Below, in pieces: positions 26,994 through 37,664 of a stretch of 58,888 nucleotides of DNA; within the stretch, counting starts at the first letter, position 1, and each line of letters begins with the position of its first letter. The DNA is from Stutzerimonas stutzeri (GTDB lineage Bacteria > Pseudomonadota > Gammaproteobacteria > Pseudomonadales > Pseudomonadaceae): contig NZ_JAMOHY010000018.1 in NCBI RefSeq assembly GCF_024448695.1, positions 1 to 58,888 on the forward strand, written 5' to 3'. Below the pieces are notes generated by a model. The model had not been told where the DNA came from and did no database searches. It was given only the letters and a program-made list of their open reading frames with translations. The translations under genes were made by a program, and so were the position numbers.

Positions 26994-29441
26994 CTACCGC
27001 ACCTTCCCGCTCTTCAGCTCCAGCTCTTCCTTGCCAAAGTCGTCCACGTCGATGACCTTGCGGCGGGCCACTTCGGCCTTGCGTAGCCGGGTGCCCTCTT
27101 CCTGGCTGAGCAGGCCAGCCTCCAGCGCAGCGCTGATCGGATCCTGCGTAGCGGCGGGATTCAGCTCGCCGCGCTTGATCGCCTGCTGCAGCTTTCTGGC
27201 CAGCGGCTGGGTTTCAGCGAGCGTATCGAAGGCATGCCTGAGCGCGCCGAGCGGCTCGTCCGTATTCTCTGGCCGGTATACACCGTCGAGAATCTGCTCA
27301 AGCGCCGGGTCTCCCTCTGCGCGACCAAGAATCGCGGCGACTTCGGCATCCAGCTCATCGGAAGGTCCCTTGTGTCGCGCGCCAAAGGGAAATACCAGTA
27401 ACTGCAATGCACAGCCGAGAATCCGGTTGGGGAAGTTGGCAAGGGTGTCGGCCAGCGCCTGCTCGGCTTTACACAGGCAGTCTTCCAGCGCCCAGCGCAG
27501 CAAGGGTGCCTGCTCCTGCGGATGACCCAGATCCTGATAACGCTTGAGCGCGGCGGACGCCAGGTACAGCTGGCTGAGGATATCTCCCAGACGCGCCGAC
27601 AGGCGTTCACGGCGTTTAAGTTCGCCACCCAGCAGCATCATGGAAAGGTCTGCCAGCATGGCGAAGGCGGCAGCAATACGGTTCAGCGCCAGGAAATAAG
27701 TCCGAGTCAGGCCGCTGCCTGGTGCCTTGCCGAGTCGACCAAAGGTCAGCCCGAGTACGAAGGTACTGGCGGTGTTACCGACCGCAAAGCCGATATGCTG
27801 CATAAGCAGCTTGTCGAATTTCGCCACGGCTGCGTCGCGATCCGGCTCATGGACCAGCTCCATTTCGCGCAGCACAAACGGATGGCAGCGGATCGCGCCC
27901 TGACCAAAGATCATCAGGTTGCGCGAAAGAATGTTGGCGCCTTCGACGGTAATGGAGATCGGCGCGGACAACCACAGGCGGCCAAGGTAGTTGTTCGGCC
28001 CCATGATGATGCCCTTGCCGGCGTGGATGTCCATGGCATCGGTGATGCACTGGCGGCCACGCTCGGTCAGGTGGTATTTCAGGATGGCCGAAAGCACCGA
28101 GGGCTTTTCGCCCAGATCCACGGCACTGGCGGTCAGGATGCGCGCACTGTCCATCAGCCAGGCATTGCCGCCAATGCGGGCCAGCGGCTCCTGAATGCCC
28201 TCGAATGCCGCCAGCGGCACACCGAACTGTTCGCGGATACGTGCGTAACGTCCACTGACGTAGCTGCAGGTCTTGGCGGCACTGACGCCCGTGGCCGGCA
28301 GCGAGATGGAGCGGCCAACCGAGAGGCAATTCATCAGCATCATCCAGCCCTTGCCGATCATCTCGCGCCCGCCAATGATGGCCTCCAGCGGTACGAATAC
28401 GTTGTTGCCCCAGTTCGGCCCGTTCATGAAGGCCGCGCCCAGAGGCAGATGCCGGCGACCGATCTCGACGCCCGCCGTGTCAGTAGGAATCAGGGCCAGG
28501 CTGATCCCCAGGCTTTCCTCGTCGCCCAACAGATGTTCGGGATCATAGGTTTTGAAGGCAACGCCAAGCAAGGTCGCGACCGGCCCCAGGGTGATGTAGC
28601 GCTTTTCCCAGTTCAGGCGCAGCCCGAGCACTTCTTCGCCTTGCCACATACCTCTGCAGATCACGCCACTGTCGTTCATCGCGCCCGCATCGGAGCCGGC
28701 ATAGGGGCCGGTCAGGGCGAAGCAGGGAATATCTGTGCCGTTGGCCAGTCGCGGCAGGTAATGGTTGCGCTGCTCGTCGGTGCCGTAATGCATCAGCAGC
28801 TCAGCTGGCCCGAGCGAGTTGGGCACCATGACGGTGCTGGCGAGATCACCACTGCGGGTGGCCAGCTTCATCACAATCTGCGAGTGAGCGTAGGCTGAAA
28901 AGCCCTTGCCGCCGTACTCCTTGGGAATGATGAGGGCAAAAAAGCCTTCGGCCTTGATGTAATCCCAGGCGTGTTGGGGCAGATCCAGCCGCTGACCGAT
29001 ATCCCAGTCGCTGACCATGGCGCAGAGCGTTTCGGTAGGGCCCTCAAGGAAGGCCTGCTCTTCTTCAGTGAGCCGGGCTTTCGGATAGCTCAGCAAGGTG
29101 TCCCAGTTCGGTCGACCACTGAACAGTTCGCCATCCCACCAGACGCTGCCGGCCTCGATGGCATCGCGCTCGGTATCCGAGATCGGCGGCAGCACCTTCT
29201 TGAACCAGTCGAACATCGGCCTGCTGAAGTACTTGATGCGCAAATCGGTAGCCAGTAGCGGCACGGCAACGGCGATCAGCACGAGCCAGAGAATGATCAT
29301 GAGCCAGACCGGGGGCTCACCGGCGGCGCCCATAAGCACAAGGTATGCCGCAACAACGGCCAGTGCTGGTACGGGCGAAACCCGCAGATGGGCGATCACG
29401 GCGATGCCGAGCAGTAGAACGAGCAGCCAGAGCAAAGTCAT
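26994..29441 (-). CDS. fadE: Acyl-CoA dehydrogenase, long FadE type
   Basis: The 815-residue protein is the large FadE/YafH kind. Two N-terminal membrane segments (MTLLWLLVLLLGIAVIAHLR and VPALAVVAAYLVLMG) are followed by an acyl-CoA dehydrogenase core (FALIIPKEYGGKGFSAYAHS; CFALTGPYAGSDAGAMNDSG; DAMDIHAGKGIIMGPNNYL) and an extra C-terminal domain (DUF1974) of about 280 residues. It catalyses the first, FAD-linked oxidation of beta-oxidation. The start was set at MTLLWLL (AAGGAAA upstream); 23 further codons are open upstream. No other fad genes are adjacent. Confidence 0.93.
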   Translation of the reverse strand: MTLLWLLVLLLGIAVIAHLRVSPVPALAVVAAYLVLMGAAGEPPVWLMIILWLVLIAVAVPLLATDLRIKYFSRPMFDWFKKVLPPISDTERDAIEAGSVWWDGELFSGRPNWDTLLSYPKARLTEEEQAFLEGPTETLCAMVSDWDIGQRLDLPQHAWDYIKAEGFFALIIPKEYGGKGFSAYAHSQIVMKLATRSGDLASTVMVPNSLGPAELLMHYGTDEQRNHYLPRLANGTDIPCFALTGPYAGSDAGAMNDSGVICRGMWQGEEVLGLRLNWEKRYITLGPVATLLGVAFKTYDPEHLLGDEESLGISLALIPTDTAGVEIGRRHLPLGAAFMNGPNWGNNVFVPLEAIIGGREMIGKGWMMLMNCLSVGRSISLPATGVSAAKTCSYVSGRYARIREQFGVPLAAFEGIQEPLARIGGNAWLMDSARILTASAVDLGEKPSVLSAILKYHLTERGRQCITDAMDIHAGKGIIMGPNNYLGRLWLSAPISITVEGANILSRNLMIFGQGAIRCHPFVLREMELVHEPDRDAAVAKFDKLLMQHIGFAVGNTASTFVLGLTFGRLGKAPGSGLTRTYFLALNRIAAAFAMLADLSMMLLGGELKRRERLSARLGDILSQLYLASAALKRYQDLGHPQEQAPLLRWALEDCLCKAEQALADTLANFPNRILGCALQLLVFPFGARHKGPSDELDAEVAAILGRAEGDPALEQILDGVYRPENTDEPLGALRHAFDTLAETQPLARKLQQAIKRGELNPAATQDPISAALEAGLLSQEEGTRLRKAEVARRKVIDVDDFGKEELELKSGKVR

Positions 29442-29614
29442 AGGTTTTCCTTGTTGAACGAAGGACTTCTTCCATAAGCATAGGCGTGTGGAACGGCGAA
29501 GGAGCGGCATTGCGCCGGAACCGCAGCCTTCAGGCGTGGATTACGCTCCCGCTAACACATGACCTACGACAACCTTAACCTATCAGCTGTTCCTGTGACG
29601 TTCAGGCGCCTACG

Positions 29615-30568
29615 TCAGCCGCCGGTGATGAACCAGGGGTTGTAACCGATACGTTCATACTCACCCTGCTCGGCCAATAGCAGGTCGAGCGCCAGGCTCG
29701 CCAGGTCATCGGCGACCGGATCGGCACGCCCATGCAGTTCGCGCTGGGCCACTTTCAGATAGCTGTGGCACTCACCGCAGGCTTCGGCCTGCACGGGCAG
29801 AAAAGGCTTGCCCTTGTCGTCATCGAGGCTGAGGTAGATCAGTTTGGCGCTGTCGCATTCGCTGCACTTGACCCGTTCCAGATGCCACTCGGTGGCGCAC
29901 AGACTGCAATGCAGATAGCGCACGCCACTGCGCTGACGTTCGCTATGGATCACGCTGGCCACCGGCAGGGAACCGCAGCAGGGGCACAGGGCACGCGCCT
30001 GCTCGTCCGGTCTCTCTGGTGGTCTGGGCAGCGACAGGGCCAGGCGCAGCCAGCTGACCTGCAGCGCCGCCGCCACCAACGGCATCAGGCCTCGTGTCTC
30101 CTCGCTCCCGGGGCGCACTTCCAGCACATCTTCGGCCAGGGCAGCACGCTGTTCGTCTGTCATCTCGCGCAGAGCCTTCAGCAAGGGACGCTGGCGCTCG
30201 CCCACATGCAGATCGAGCGCATCAAGGATGGCCAGCAGATCGGCCTGCCAGTCGATATCACGACGCAGCGCACGATGCCCCAGCGGCGGCATGCCGTGTT
30301 GTAGCGCGGCGTCGAAGGCATCCGGCGCTGGCCGCCAGGCCGGTTTGCGTTCGCTCAGTATCTGGTGCTGTGCCTGGGCCAGGCGAGCCATGAACGCCAG
30401 GAACTCGTCCAGCGCCGGCACCTGCTCGACCAGTTCGCGCAGGCGCAAGGCACGCTTACTGAACAGCTTCGCGTCTGCCAGGATGACCTCTGGCGCCTGC
30501 ATGATGCCCGAGGGTGCACTTCCATAGCTGTGGTCCACTTCTGCCCCTTTCATCGATGCTCCTGTCAT
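29615..30568 (-). CDS. fdhE: Formate dehydrogenase accessory protein FdhE
   Basis: The 317-residue product has the FdhE pattern of four cysteine pairs: CPCCG, CSLC, CSEC and CGEC in the C-terminal half, which bind iron. The C-terminal GYERIGYNPWF is also recognisable in the family (here EYERIGYNPWF). FdhE is required for active formate dehydrogenases N and O in E. coli, probably acting on the iron-sulfur/Sec site after export of the subunit. It overlaps fdnI by four bases and is the last gene of the operon. Confidence 0.93.
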   Translation of the reverse strand: MTGASMKGAEVDHSYGSAPSGIMQAPEVILADAKLFSKRALRLRELVEQVPALDEFLAFMARLAQAQHQILSERKPAWRPAPDAFDAALQHGMPPLGHRALRRDIDWQADLLAILDALDLHVGERQRPLLKALREMTDEQRAALAEDVLEVRPGSEETRGLMPLVAAALQVSWLRLALSLPRPPERPDEQARALCPCCGSLPVASVIHSERQRSGVRYLHCSLCATEWHLERVKCSECDSAKLIYLSLDDDKGKPFLPVQAEACGECHSYLKVAQRELHGRADPVADDLASLALDLLLAEQGEYERIGYNPWFITGG

Positions 30569-31254
30569 GGTCGGTCCTTCTGCGTTTCGCTGGTTGGCGA
30601 AGCACTTTGTGCATCGGTCTTGCGGTTGCGCATGATGTCTTCGTACCAGAGCGGGTGATGATGCCTGGCCCAGGCATGGCTGACACGTCCCTGGGTCATG
30701 GCGCGGACCGAACCCTTGACCCAGATGGCCGAGTAGATGTGGATCACCAGCGTGATGATGGCGATAAACGCTGCGTAGGCATGGATGGTCACGGCCCAGC
30801 GCAACGCCCAGACCGGCATGTCATCGGCAATCCACGGACGCCAGAGCACGATTCCAGTGATGAGCAGAACCGGCACCGTGGCAAGGAAGATCCAGTACAC
30901 CAGCTTCTGCCCGGCGTTGTTCTTGCCCACCGCCGGCAATCGCTCGTCCCGGTTGGTCAGCACGTCGCGAATCTGCCGAGTCCACTGTACGTCATGGCGA
31001 CGGAACAGGTTGTCGCCGAAGAAGCGCACTGCCTGGATCGCGAACAACAACGACATGAACACGCCAATGTACGGATGCACGATTCGCGTCTGCTCCGGCC
31101 CTCCGAACAGTGCCGTGAGTCCGAAGAACGCCGGGTAGAAGAACGCCAGCCCACTCAATGTCAGCAGTACGAAGCTGATGGCAACGATCCAGTGATTGAC
31201 GCGGGTCCATTTGCCGTAGCGCAGGATGCCGTGGCGGACGTTGGAATGACTCAT
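30565..31254 (-). CDS. fdnI: Formate dehydrogenase gamma subunit (cytochrome b556)
   Basis: The 229-residue membrane protein has four hydrophobic segments, with heme-ligand histidines in [36 protein letters not shown] and [20 protein letters not shown]. It anchors the complex in the inner membrane and moves electrons from the beta subunit to quinone. It overlaps fdnH upstream and fdhE downstream by four bases each. The C-terminal tail after about residue 205 is polar and poorly conserved. fdoI is an equally valid name. Confidence 0.92.
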   Translation of the reverse strand: MSHSNVRHGILRYGKWTRVNHWIVAISFVLLTLSGLAFFYPAFFGLTALFGGPEQTRIVHPYIGVFMSLLFAIQAVRFFGDNLFRRHDVQWTRQIRDVLTNRDERLPAVGKNNAGQKLVYWIFLATVPVLLITGIVLWRPWIADDMPVWALRWAVTIHAYAAFIAIITLVIHIYSAIWVKGSVRAMTQGRVSHAWARHHHPLWYEDIMRNRKTDAQSASPTSETQKDRP

Positions 31255-32186
31255 GGCCGATCCTCCTCGCGACGGTTGAACTCACGCTCCGCTGCCGTCT
31301 CGTCAATATCCGGGTCATCCTCCGGTTCCTCCTTCGGCCCCTGGGTGACGTAGTGGAAAAAGCCAGCCAGCACCGATATGCCGAGCGCCACCGACATGAT
31401 CGGCTTGGTAATGCCCTTCCACAGCTCTACTGTCGGCGCGATGTGCGGGTCACGCGGCAGGCCGCTGTAGATTTCCGGCTTGTCTGCGTGTTGCAGCACA
31501 TAAACCACATGAGTACCGCCGACCCCTGGCGGATCATAGATGCCGGCATTCTCATAGCCTCGCCCGTTCAGATGGGCAACGCGCATGGCGCCGTAGTCGA
31601 GCATGTCTTCCTTGGTGCCGAACATGATCGCCGAGGTCGGACAGCTCTTGACGCAGGCCGGCTCCAGGCCGTTGAACACCCGGTCGGAGCACAGCGTGCA
31701 TTTGTAGGCCTTGTTGTCCTTCTTCGAGATCCGCGGAATATCGAATGGGCAGCCGGCAATGCAATAGCCACAGCCGATGCAATGCTCGGAGTTGAAATCG
31801 ACGATGCCGTTGGCGTACTGCACGATGGCACCGGGCGACGGACAGGCCTTGAGGCAGCCGGGCTCGGCGCAATGCATGCAGTTGTCCTTGCGGATCAGCC
31901 ACTCGAGGTTGCCCTGCTCGTTCTCGTACTCGGAAAAGCGCATGACCTCGAAGGATTCGGCGCTCAGGTCCTGGGGATTGTTGTAGGTGCCATCGCAGGT
32001 TCCGACCTCGTCACGCAGGTCATTCCACTCCGAACAGGCCACCTGGCATGCCTTGCAGCCAATGCAGACCGACACGTCGATCAGTTTGGTCACCTTGTCG
32101 ACGCCACCCTGCCGCACCTGGGGTGAAGGCACCGTACTCGCCGAACGGGCGATGATGTTCTGCAGATTGATCTGGTCACCACGCAT
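31251..32186 (-). CDS. fdnH: Formate dehydrogenase beta (iron-sulfur) subunit
   Basis: The 311-residue protein has four ferredoxin-type cysteine clusters: [42 protein letters not shown], and CTLC with CVKSCP, for four [4Fe-4S] centres. One C-terminal membrane segment ([20 protein letters not shown]) is as in E. coli FdnH/FdoH. It carries electrons from the catalytic subunit to the cytochrome. Its ATG shares one base with the fdnG stop (TGATG). The C-terminal tail is acidic. Confidence 0.94.
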   Translation of the reverse strand: MRGDQINLQNIIARSASTVPSPQVRQGGVDKVTKLIDVSVCIGCKACQVACSEWNDLRDEVGTCDGTYNNPQDLSAESFEVMRFSEYENEQGNLEWLIRKDNCMHCAEPGCLKACPSPGAIVQYANGIVDFNSEHCIGCGYCIAGCPFDIPRISKKDNKAYKCTLCSDRVFNGLEPACVKSCPTSAIMFGTKEDMLDYGAMRVAHLNGRGYENAGIYDPPGVGGTHVVYVLQHADKPEIYSGLPRDPHIAPTVELWKGITKPIMSVALGISVLAGFFHYVTQGPKEEPEDDPDIDETAAEREFNRREEDRP

Positions 32187-35100
32187 CAGGCGGTCCCTCC
32201 GATCTTCTCTACATTCACCAGAAACGACTTGAATTCCGGTGTCTGCGTATTCCCGTCACCCACGAAGGGCGTCAGGGTATTGGTGAGGTGCGCCTTCTTC
32301 GCCACGCCCTTGAACCCCCAGTGAATGGGAATACCGATCTGGTGGACGGTGCGCCCGTCGATTTCCAGTGGCACCAGACGCTTGGTCACAACGGCCACTG
32401 CGGTGATGAAGCCGCGCTTGGAGGTCACCCTGACCCGCTCGCCCGCGCTGATGCCCAATTCGCCCGCCAGCACTTCGCCTATTTCGATGAACTTCTCGGG
32501 CTGCGCGATGGCATTGAGCCGTGCGTGAGTCGTCCAGTAGTGGAAGTGCTCGGTCAGTCGGTAGGTGGTTGCCGCGTACGGAAAGTCCTTGTTGGAACCG
32601 AAGGAGTCGCGGTCCTGCTCGAACACCCGGACGATGGGGTTGTTGAACGCCAGAGGATTGTTCGGACTCATGGGGTTGCGGTCGATGGGCGACTCCATGG
32701 GCTCGTAATGCTCGGGGAAAGGCCCTTCGTTCAGCCATTCGGCGGCGAAGAAATGCCCACCGCCACTCTGGGTGATGATGAATGGCCTTACCCCCTGCGA
32801 CGGCGGCGAGGTCAGCGGGAAATCCGGCACGTCGGCGCCCGTCCAGCGCTCGCCGTCCCACCAGATGAACGCCTTGTTCGGCGCCCAGGGCGTGCCGTCC
32901 GGCCGGGCCGAGGCGCGGTTGTAGAGAACGCGACGGTTCATCGGCCAGGCCCAGGCCCAACCAATGGTATTGCCGGTGCCGTAAGGGTCTGCGTTGTCGC
33001 GCCGGGCCATCATGTTGCCTTCCTCGGTCCAGGCACCCGAGTAGATCCAGCAGCCACAGGCCGTGCTGCCATCGTCGCGCAGCTCGCTGAAATCCTTCAG
33101 CAGCTCGCCCTTGCGACGGATGATCTGACCGCTGTCATCGGTCAGGTCCACCAGCGCCCGCCCGTTGTATTCCTTGGCCAGTTCCTCGGCCGTGGGATAG
33201 GTCGGCACCTTGTAATTCCAGCTCATATTGAGGATCGGATCGGGGAAGGCGCCACCCTCTTCCTGGTACATGTGCTTAAGCCTCAGCATCACCTCGCCAA
33301 GGATCTCCGTATCCGTCATGGATTCACCCGGCCCAGGGGCGGATTTGTCATGCCATTGCAGCCAGCGCGAGCTGTTGGTGATGGAGCCGTCATCCTCGGC
33401 GAAGCAGGTGGTCGGCAGGCGGAACACTTCGGTGCCGATCTGCGACGGATCCACATCGTGGTATTCGCCGAAGTTCTTCCAGAACTCGCCGGTTTCCACG
33501 GTCAGCGGGTCCATGATCACGAAGTATTTCAGCTTCGACAGGCCATCCATGACCTTCGCCTTGTTGGGGAACGCCGCCAGGATGTTGAAGCCCTGGCAGA
33601 ACGCGCCGGTCATCTTGCCAAGCGTCATGTCGTTAATGGCGTAGAGGATGTCGTAGATCGGCACCGAGAGCTTCGGCAGCCAGTCGTAGCACCAGTCGTT
33701 TTCCGCCGTGGCGACATCGCCGTACCAGTCCTTCATCAGGCTGACGAAGAAGCGCTCATAGAACTTCCAATAGGACACCTCACCTTCGACCAGCGGCTGC
33801 TTGATGCGGGTGCGCAGGTAATCGGCGTAGGTCTGCAGGTTGGCCGATGGCAGATTCAGGTAGCCCGGCAGCAGGTTGGACAGCAGCCCGATATCGGTCA
33901 GCCCCTGGATGTTGGAGTGCCCGCGCAACGCATTCACGCCCCCACCCGGCATGCCCATGTTGCCCAGCAACAACTGCACCATGGCGCCACAGCGAATGAT
34001 TTGTGAACCGATGGAATGCTGGGTCCAACCCAGGGCATAGAGGATGGTCAGGGTTTTATCGGGTGCGGACGTCTGGGCGATCAGCTCCCAGAGCTGGACG
34101 ACCGTATCCCCCGGTATGCCGCAGACATTCTCGACCTGCTCCACCGTGTAGCGACTGTAATGCTGGCGCATCAGCTGGAACACGCAGCGAGGGTGTTGGA
34201 GACTTGGATCACGACGAGCGAAGCCGCGCTCATCCATGTCGAAGTTCCAGGTTTGGCGGTCGTAGGTCTTGCTGGCCGGGTCATAGCCGCTGAACAGACC
34301 TTCCTCGAAGCCGAAGCCCTCGGCCACGATCAGGCTGGCGTCGGTGTATTCGCGTACGTATTCGTGGGCGTAGCGGTCATTTTCGATCAGGTAGTTGATC
34401 AACCCGCCGAGAAAAACAATATCCGTACCGGTACGAATCCAGGCGTGATAATCCGCCACCGCAGTGGTGCGGTTGAAGCGCGGGTCGATGGAAATCAGGA
34501 TCGCGTTATTGCGTTCCTTGGCCCGCATGACCCAACGGAAGCCAACCGGATGTGCCTCAGCCGAATTGCCGCCCATGGACAGGATGACATCGGCATTGGC
34601 GATGTCCGCCCAGTGATTCGTCATGGCACCGCGACCAAATGTTGGGGCAAGACCTGCCACCGTTGGTCCGTGTCAAACGCGCGCCTGGTTGTCGAGCTGC
34701 AGAATGCCCAACGCGCGGGTAATCTTCTGTGTGAGATAAGCCGTTTCGTTGGTGCAGGCCGATGCCGCGACCATGGATGTGGTCAGCCAGCGGTTGACCA
34801 GCCGCCCCTCCTCGTCATGGGTCTCGAAATTCTTGTCGCGGTCGTCTTTCATGTGACGGGCGATACGGGTGAACGCCTCATCCCAACTGATGCGTTTCCA
34901 TTCGTTGGTGAACGGCTCGCGAACCTCGGGGTATTTGACCCGCGATTCGCTCTTGATGAAATCCAGCACACCGGCACCGCGCGGGCATAGCGAGCCGCGA
35001 CTGACCGGATGATCCGGATCGCCCTCGACGTGGAAGATTTCATCAACGACGTTGATCGACTGGTCGCCGCGCGAATAGAGCAACATGCCGCAACCCACCG

Positions 35101-35266
35101 AGCAGTAGGTGCAGATATTGCGCGTCATGCGGGCGGCGCTGAGTTTGAAATGGCGGATGGAAGCGACCGCTTCATCCGGGGCAAAACCCATCATGGCCAT
35201 GCTCGACGCACCGACACCGGCGGCACCGAACTTGAGAAACTGGCGACGGGATACTCTCACGGTCAT
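32186..35266 (-). CDS. fdnG: Formate dehydrogenase alpha subunit, selenocysteine-containing
   Basis: Read through an in-frame TGA (34673-34675), this is a single 1026-residue catalytic subunit. It starts [20 protein letters not shown], a twin-arginine signal (SRRQFLK), after AAGGAGAT. The [4Fe-4S] site is CTYCSVGC...GSLCPRGAG, and molybdopterin-binding domains follow. The TGA lies in [18 protein letters not shown], exactly where E. coli FdnG has Sec196; here it is residue 198. Automated calls would split it into 34673-35461 and 32186-34660. It oxidises periplasmic formate and needs Mo-bis-MGD and selAB/selC elsewhere in the genome. Confidence 0.95.
34637..34675 (-). promoter_or_regulatory. 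Bacterial SECIS element for Sec198 of fdnG
   Basis: Immediately after the TGA the minus strand forms a hairpin. Its apex is GGCA-GGTCT-TGCC (34646-34658), with the loop G and U that SelB recognises, and its lower stem is formed from GGACCAACGG and flanking bases. Spacing from the TGA to the apical stem fits E. coli fdhF/fdnG SECIS elements. Confidence 0.82.
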
Positions 35267-35438
35267 GGGTATCTCCTTGTAGTTATTACTGATCCAGTGG
35301 ACTGCCTGGCTTGGCTCGGGGTTCCGCTCCTGCGCTACCGTCCCTGACAGGTCGCCCAGGGGAGCGACTTCACCTGTCGGTATTGAGCGTAGATCAGCAA
35401 ACACTGTCGGCAGATCTGCGAGACAGCCGGTACCGCGT

Positions 35439-36296
35439 TCAGCCGTTGACCACCGTGCCACCGTTCACATGGATCACCTGGCCACTGACGTATGAAGAAT
35501 CACTGCTGGCCAGGTAGACATAAGCCGGTGCGACTTCATCCGGCTGGCCGGGGCGTTTGAACGGCACGTTGGAACCGAATTCAGCGACCTTGTCCGCATC
35601 GAATGTGGACGGGATCAGCGGTGTCCAGATCGGGCCTGGCGCCACGCCGTTCACGCGGATACCGCGCTCGGCCAGATGCATCGCCAGCGCACGGGTGAAA
35701 CCGACAATGGCGCCCTTGGTCGATGAATAATCGATCAGCATCGGATTGCCCTTGTAGGCGGTCACCGAGGTGGTGTTGATGATCGAAGCACCCTTTTCCA
35801 GATGCGGCAGTACCGCCTGGGTCATCTGAAACATGCCGAAGACATTGGTGCGGAAGGTCTTTTCCCACTGTGCCTGGGTGACATCCTCGAAACGCTCCTG
35901 CGGATGCTGCTCAGCGGCATTGTTGACCAGAATGTCGAGCCGGCCGAATTTGGCCAGCATCTCCCCGACCAGCTTGTGACAGACACCCTCATCCGCCACG
36001 TCACCAGCAAAGGTGAGGCACTGGCGGCCATGCTCCTCGACCACGCGACGGGTTTCATCGGCGTCCTGGTGCTGGTCCAGATAGAGAATCGCGACATCAG
36101 CGCCTTCACGGGCGAACAGCACCGCCACCGAACGACCGATCCCGCTGTCACCGCCGGTGATGATGGCTACCTTGCCCTGCAGCTTGCCGGCGGCCTTGTA
36201 GTCCTCGCCGCGAAATTCGGGGCGCGGGGTCATCTCACTTTCTTTGCCGGGTTCGGGTTGTTCCTGCGGCGGCTGCGTCTGGGTTGTCTCGGTCAT
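35439..36296 (-). CDS. SDR-family oxidoreductase (YghA/YhdF stress-type)
   Basis: The 285-residue SDR has a proline- and glutamate-rich N-terminal extension (MTETTQTQPPQEQPEPGKES), then AIITGGDSGIGRSVAVLFAR, NNAAEQH and the active-site YSSTKGAIVGF. The C-terminus is SGQVIHVNGGTVVNG. The N-terminal tail and GGDSGIGR motif mark the YghA/YhdF group, often stress-induced in bacteria. Substrate is not readable. It lies 172 bases upstream of the fdn start on the same strand with no evident link. Confidence 0.87.
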   Translation of the reverse strand: MTETTQTQPPQEQPEPGKESEMTPRPEFRGEDYKAAGKLQGKVAIITGGDSGIGRSVAVLFAREGADVAILYLDQHQDADETRRVVEEHGRQCLTFAGDVADEGVCHKLVGEMLAKFGRLDILVNNAAEQHPQERFEDVTQAQWEKTFRTNVFGMFQMTQAVLPHLEKGASIINTTSVTAYKGNPMLIDYSSTKGAIVGFTRALAMHLAERGIRVNGVAPGPIWTPLIPSTFDADKVAEFGSNVPFKRPGQPDEVAPAYVYLASSDSSYVSGQVIHVNGGTVVNG

Positions 36297-36525
36297 GCCG
36301 GAGCCTCCATCAAGCGATCAACTGTCTATGGAGGACTGGGGTGACAAGAGGAAAGTTTCGACGGCGCGATAAGAGGCTCTGGCCCGCAACCGGCACAATC
36401 GTGAGCTTGTCGCCATTCTGGCGTCAGAAAGTATGACAGGCTCCCGTTTTTACCAGGCTGGCCATGGCCAGCCAGCGTTCGCCTTTTGCAGCGGGTGGGG
36501 TTGAACGCCCAAACGCGACCGTTAG

Positions 36526-37563
<1,038 letters not shown>

Positions 37564-37590
37564 GCGTAGAGAAAAGCCGCAAAGCTTGTT

Positions 37591-37645
37591 GGGCCGAATT
37601 CATTCGGCCAGGGATTCGTAAAAGGCCGAACAAGTTCGGCCCTAA
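37591..37645. repeat. Dispersed two-palindrome repeat, family B (copy 3)
   Basis: GGGCCGAATTCATTCGGCC and GGCCGAACAAGTTCGGCC are separated by about 15 bases and followed by CTAAG. This is the cleanest copy, with both units near-perfect palindromes. It lies between convergent dctP and glgB. Confidence 0.7.
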
Positions 37646-37664
37646 GTCCTAAGCGAAACCCGCT

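Noticed and set aside
32288..34006. Plus-strand open frame of 572 codons opposite fdnG
   Set aside because: Shadow of the formate dehydrogenase alpha gene; no family resemblance.
34661..34675. Apparent nonsense mutation or frameshift in fdnG
   Set aside because: The frame is continuous through TGA, and the residue context and following hairpin match the known selenocysteine site.
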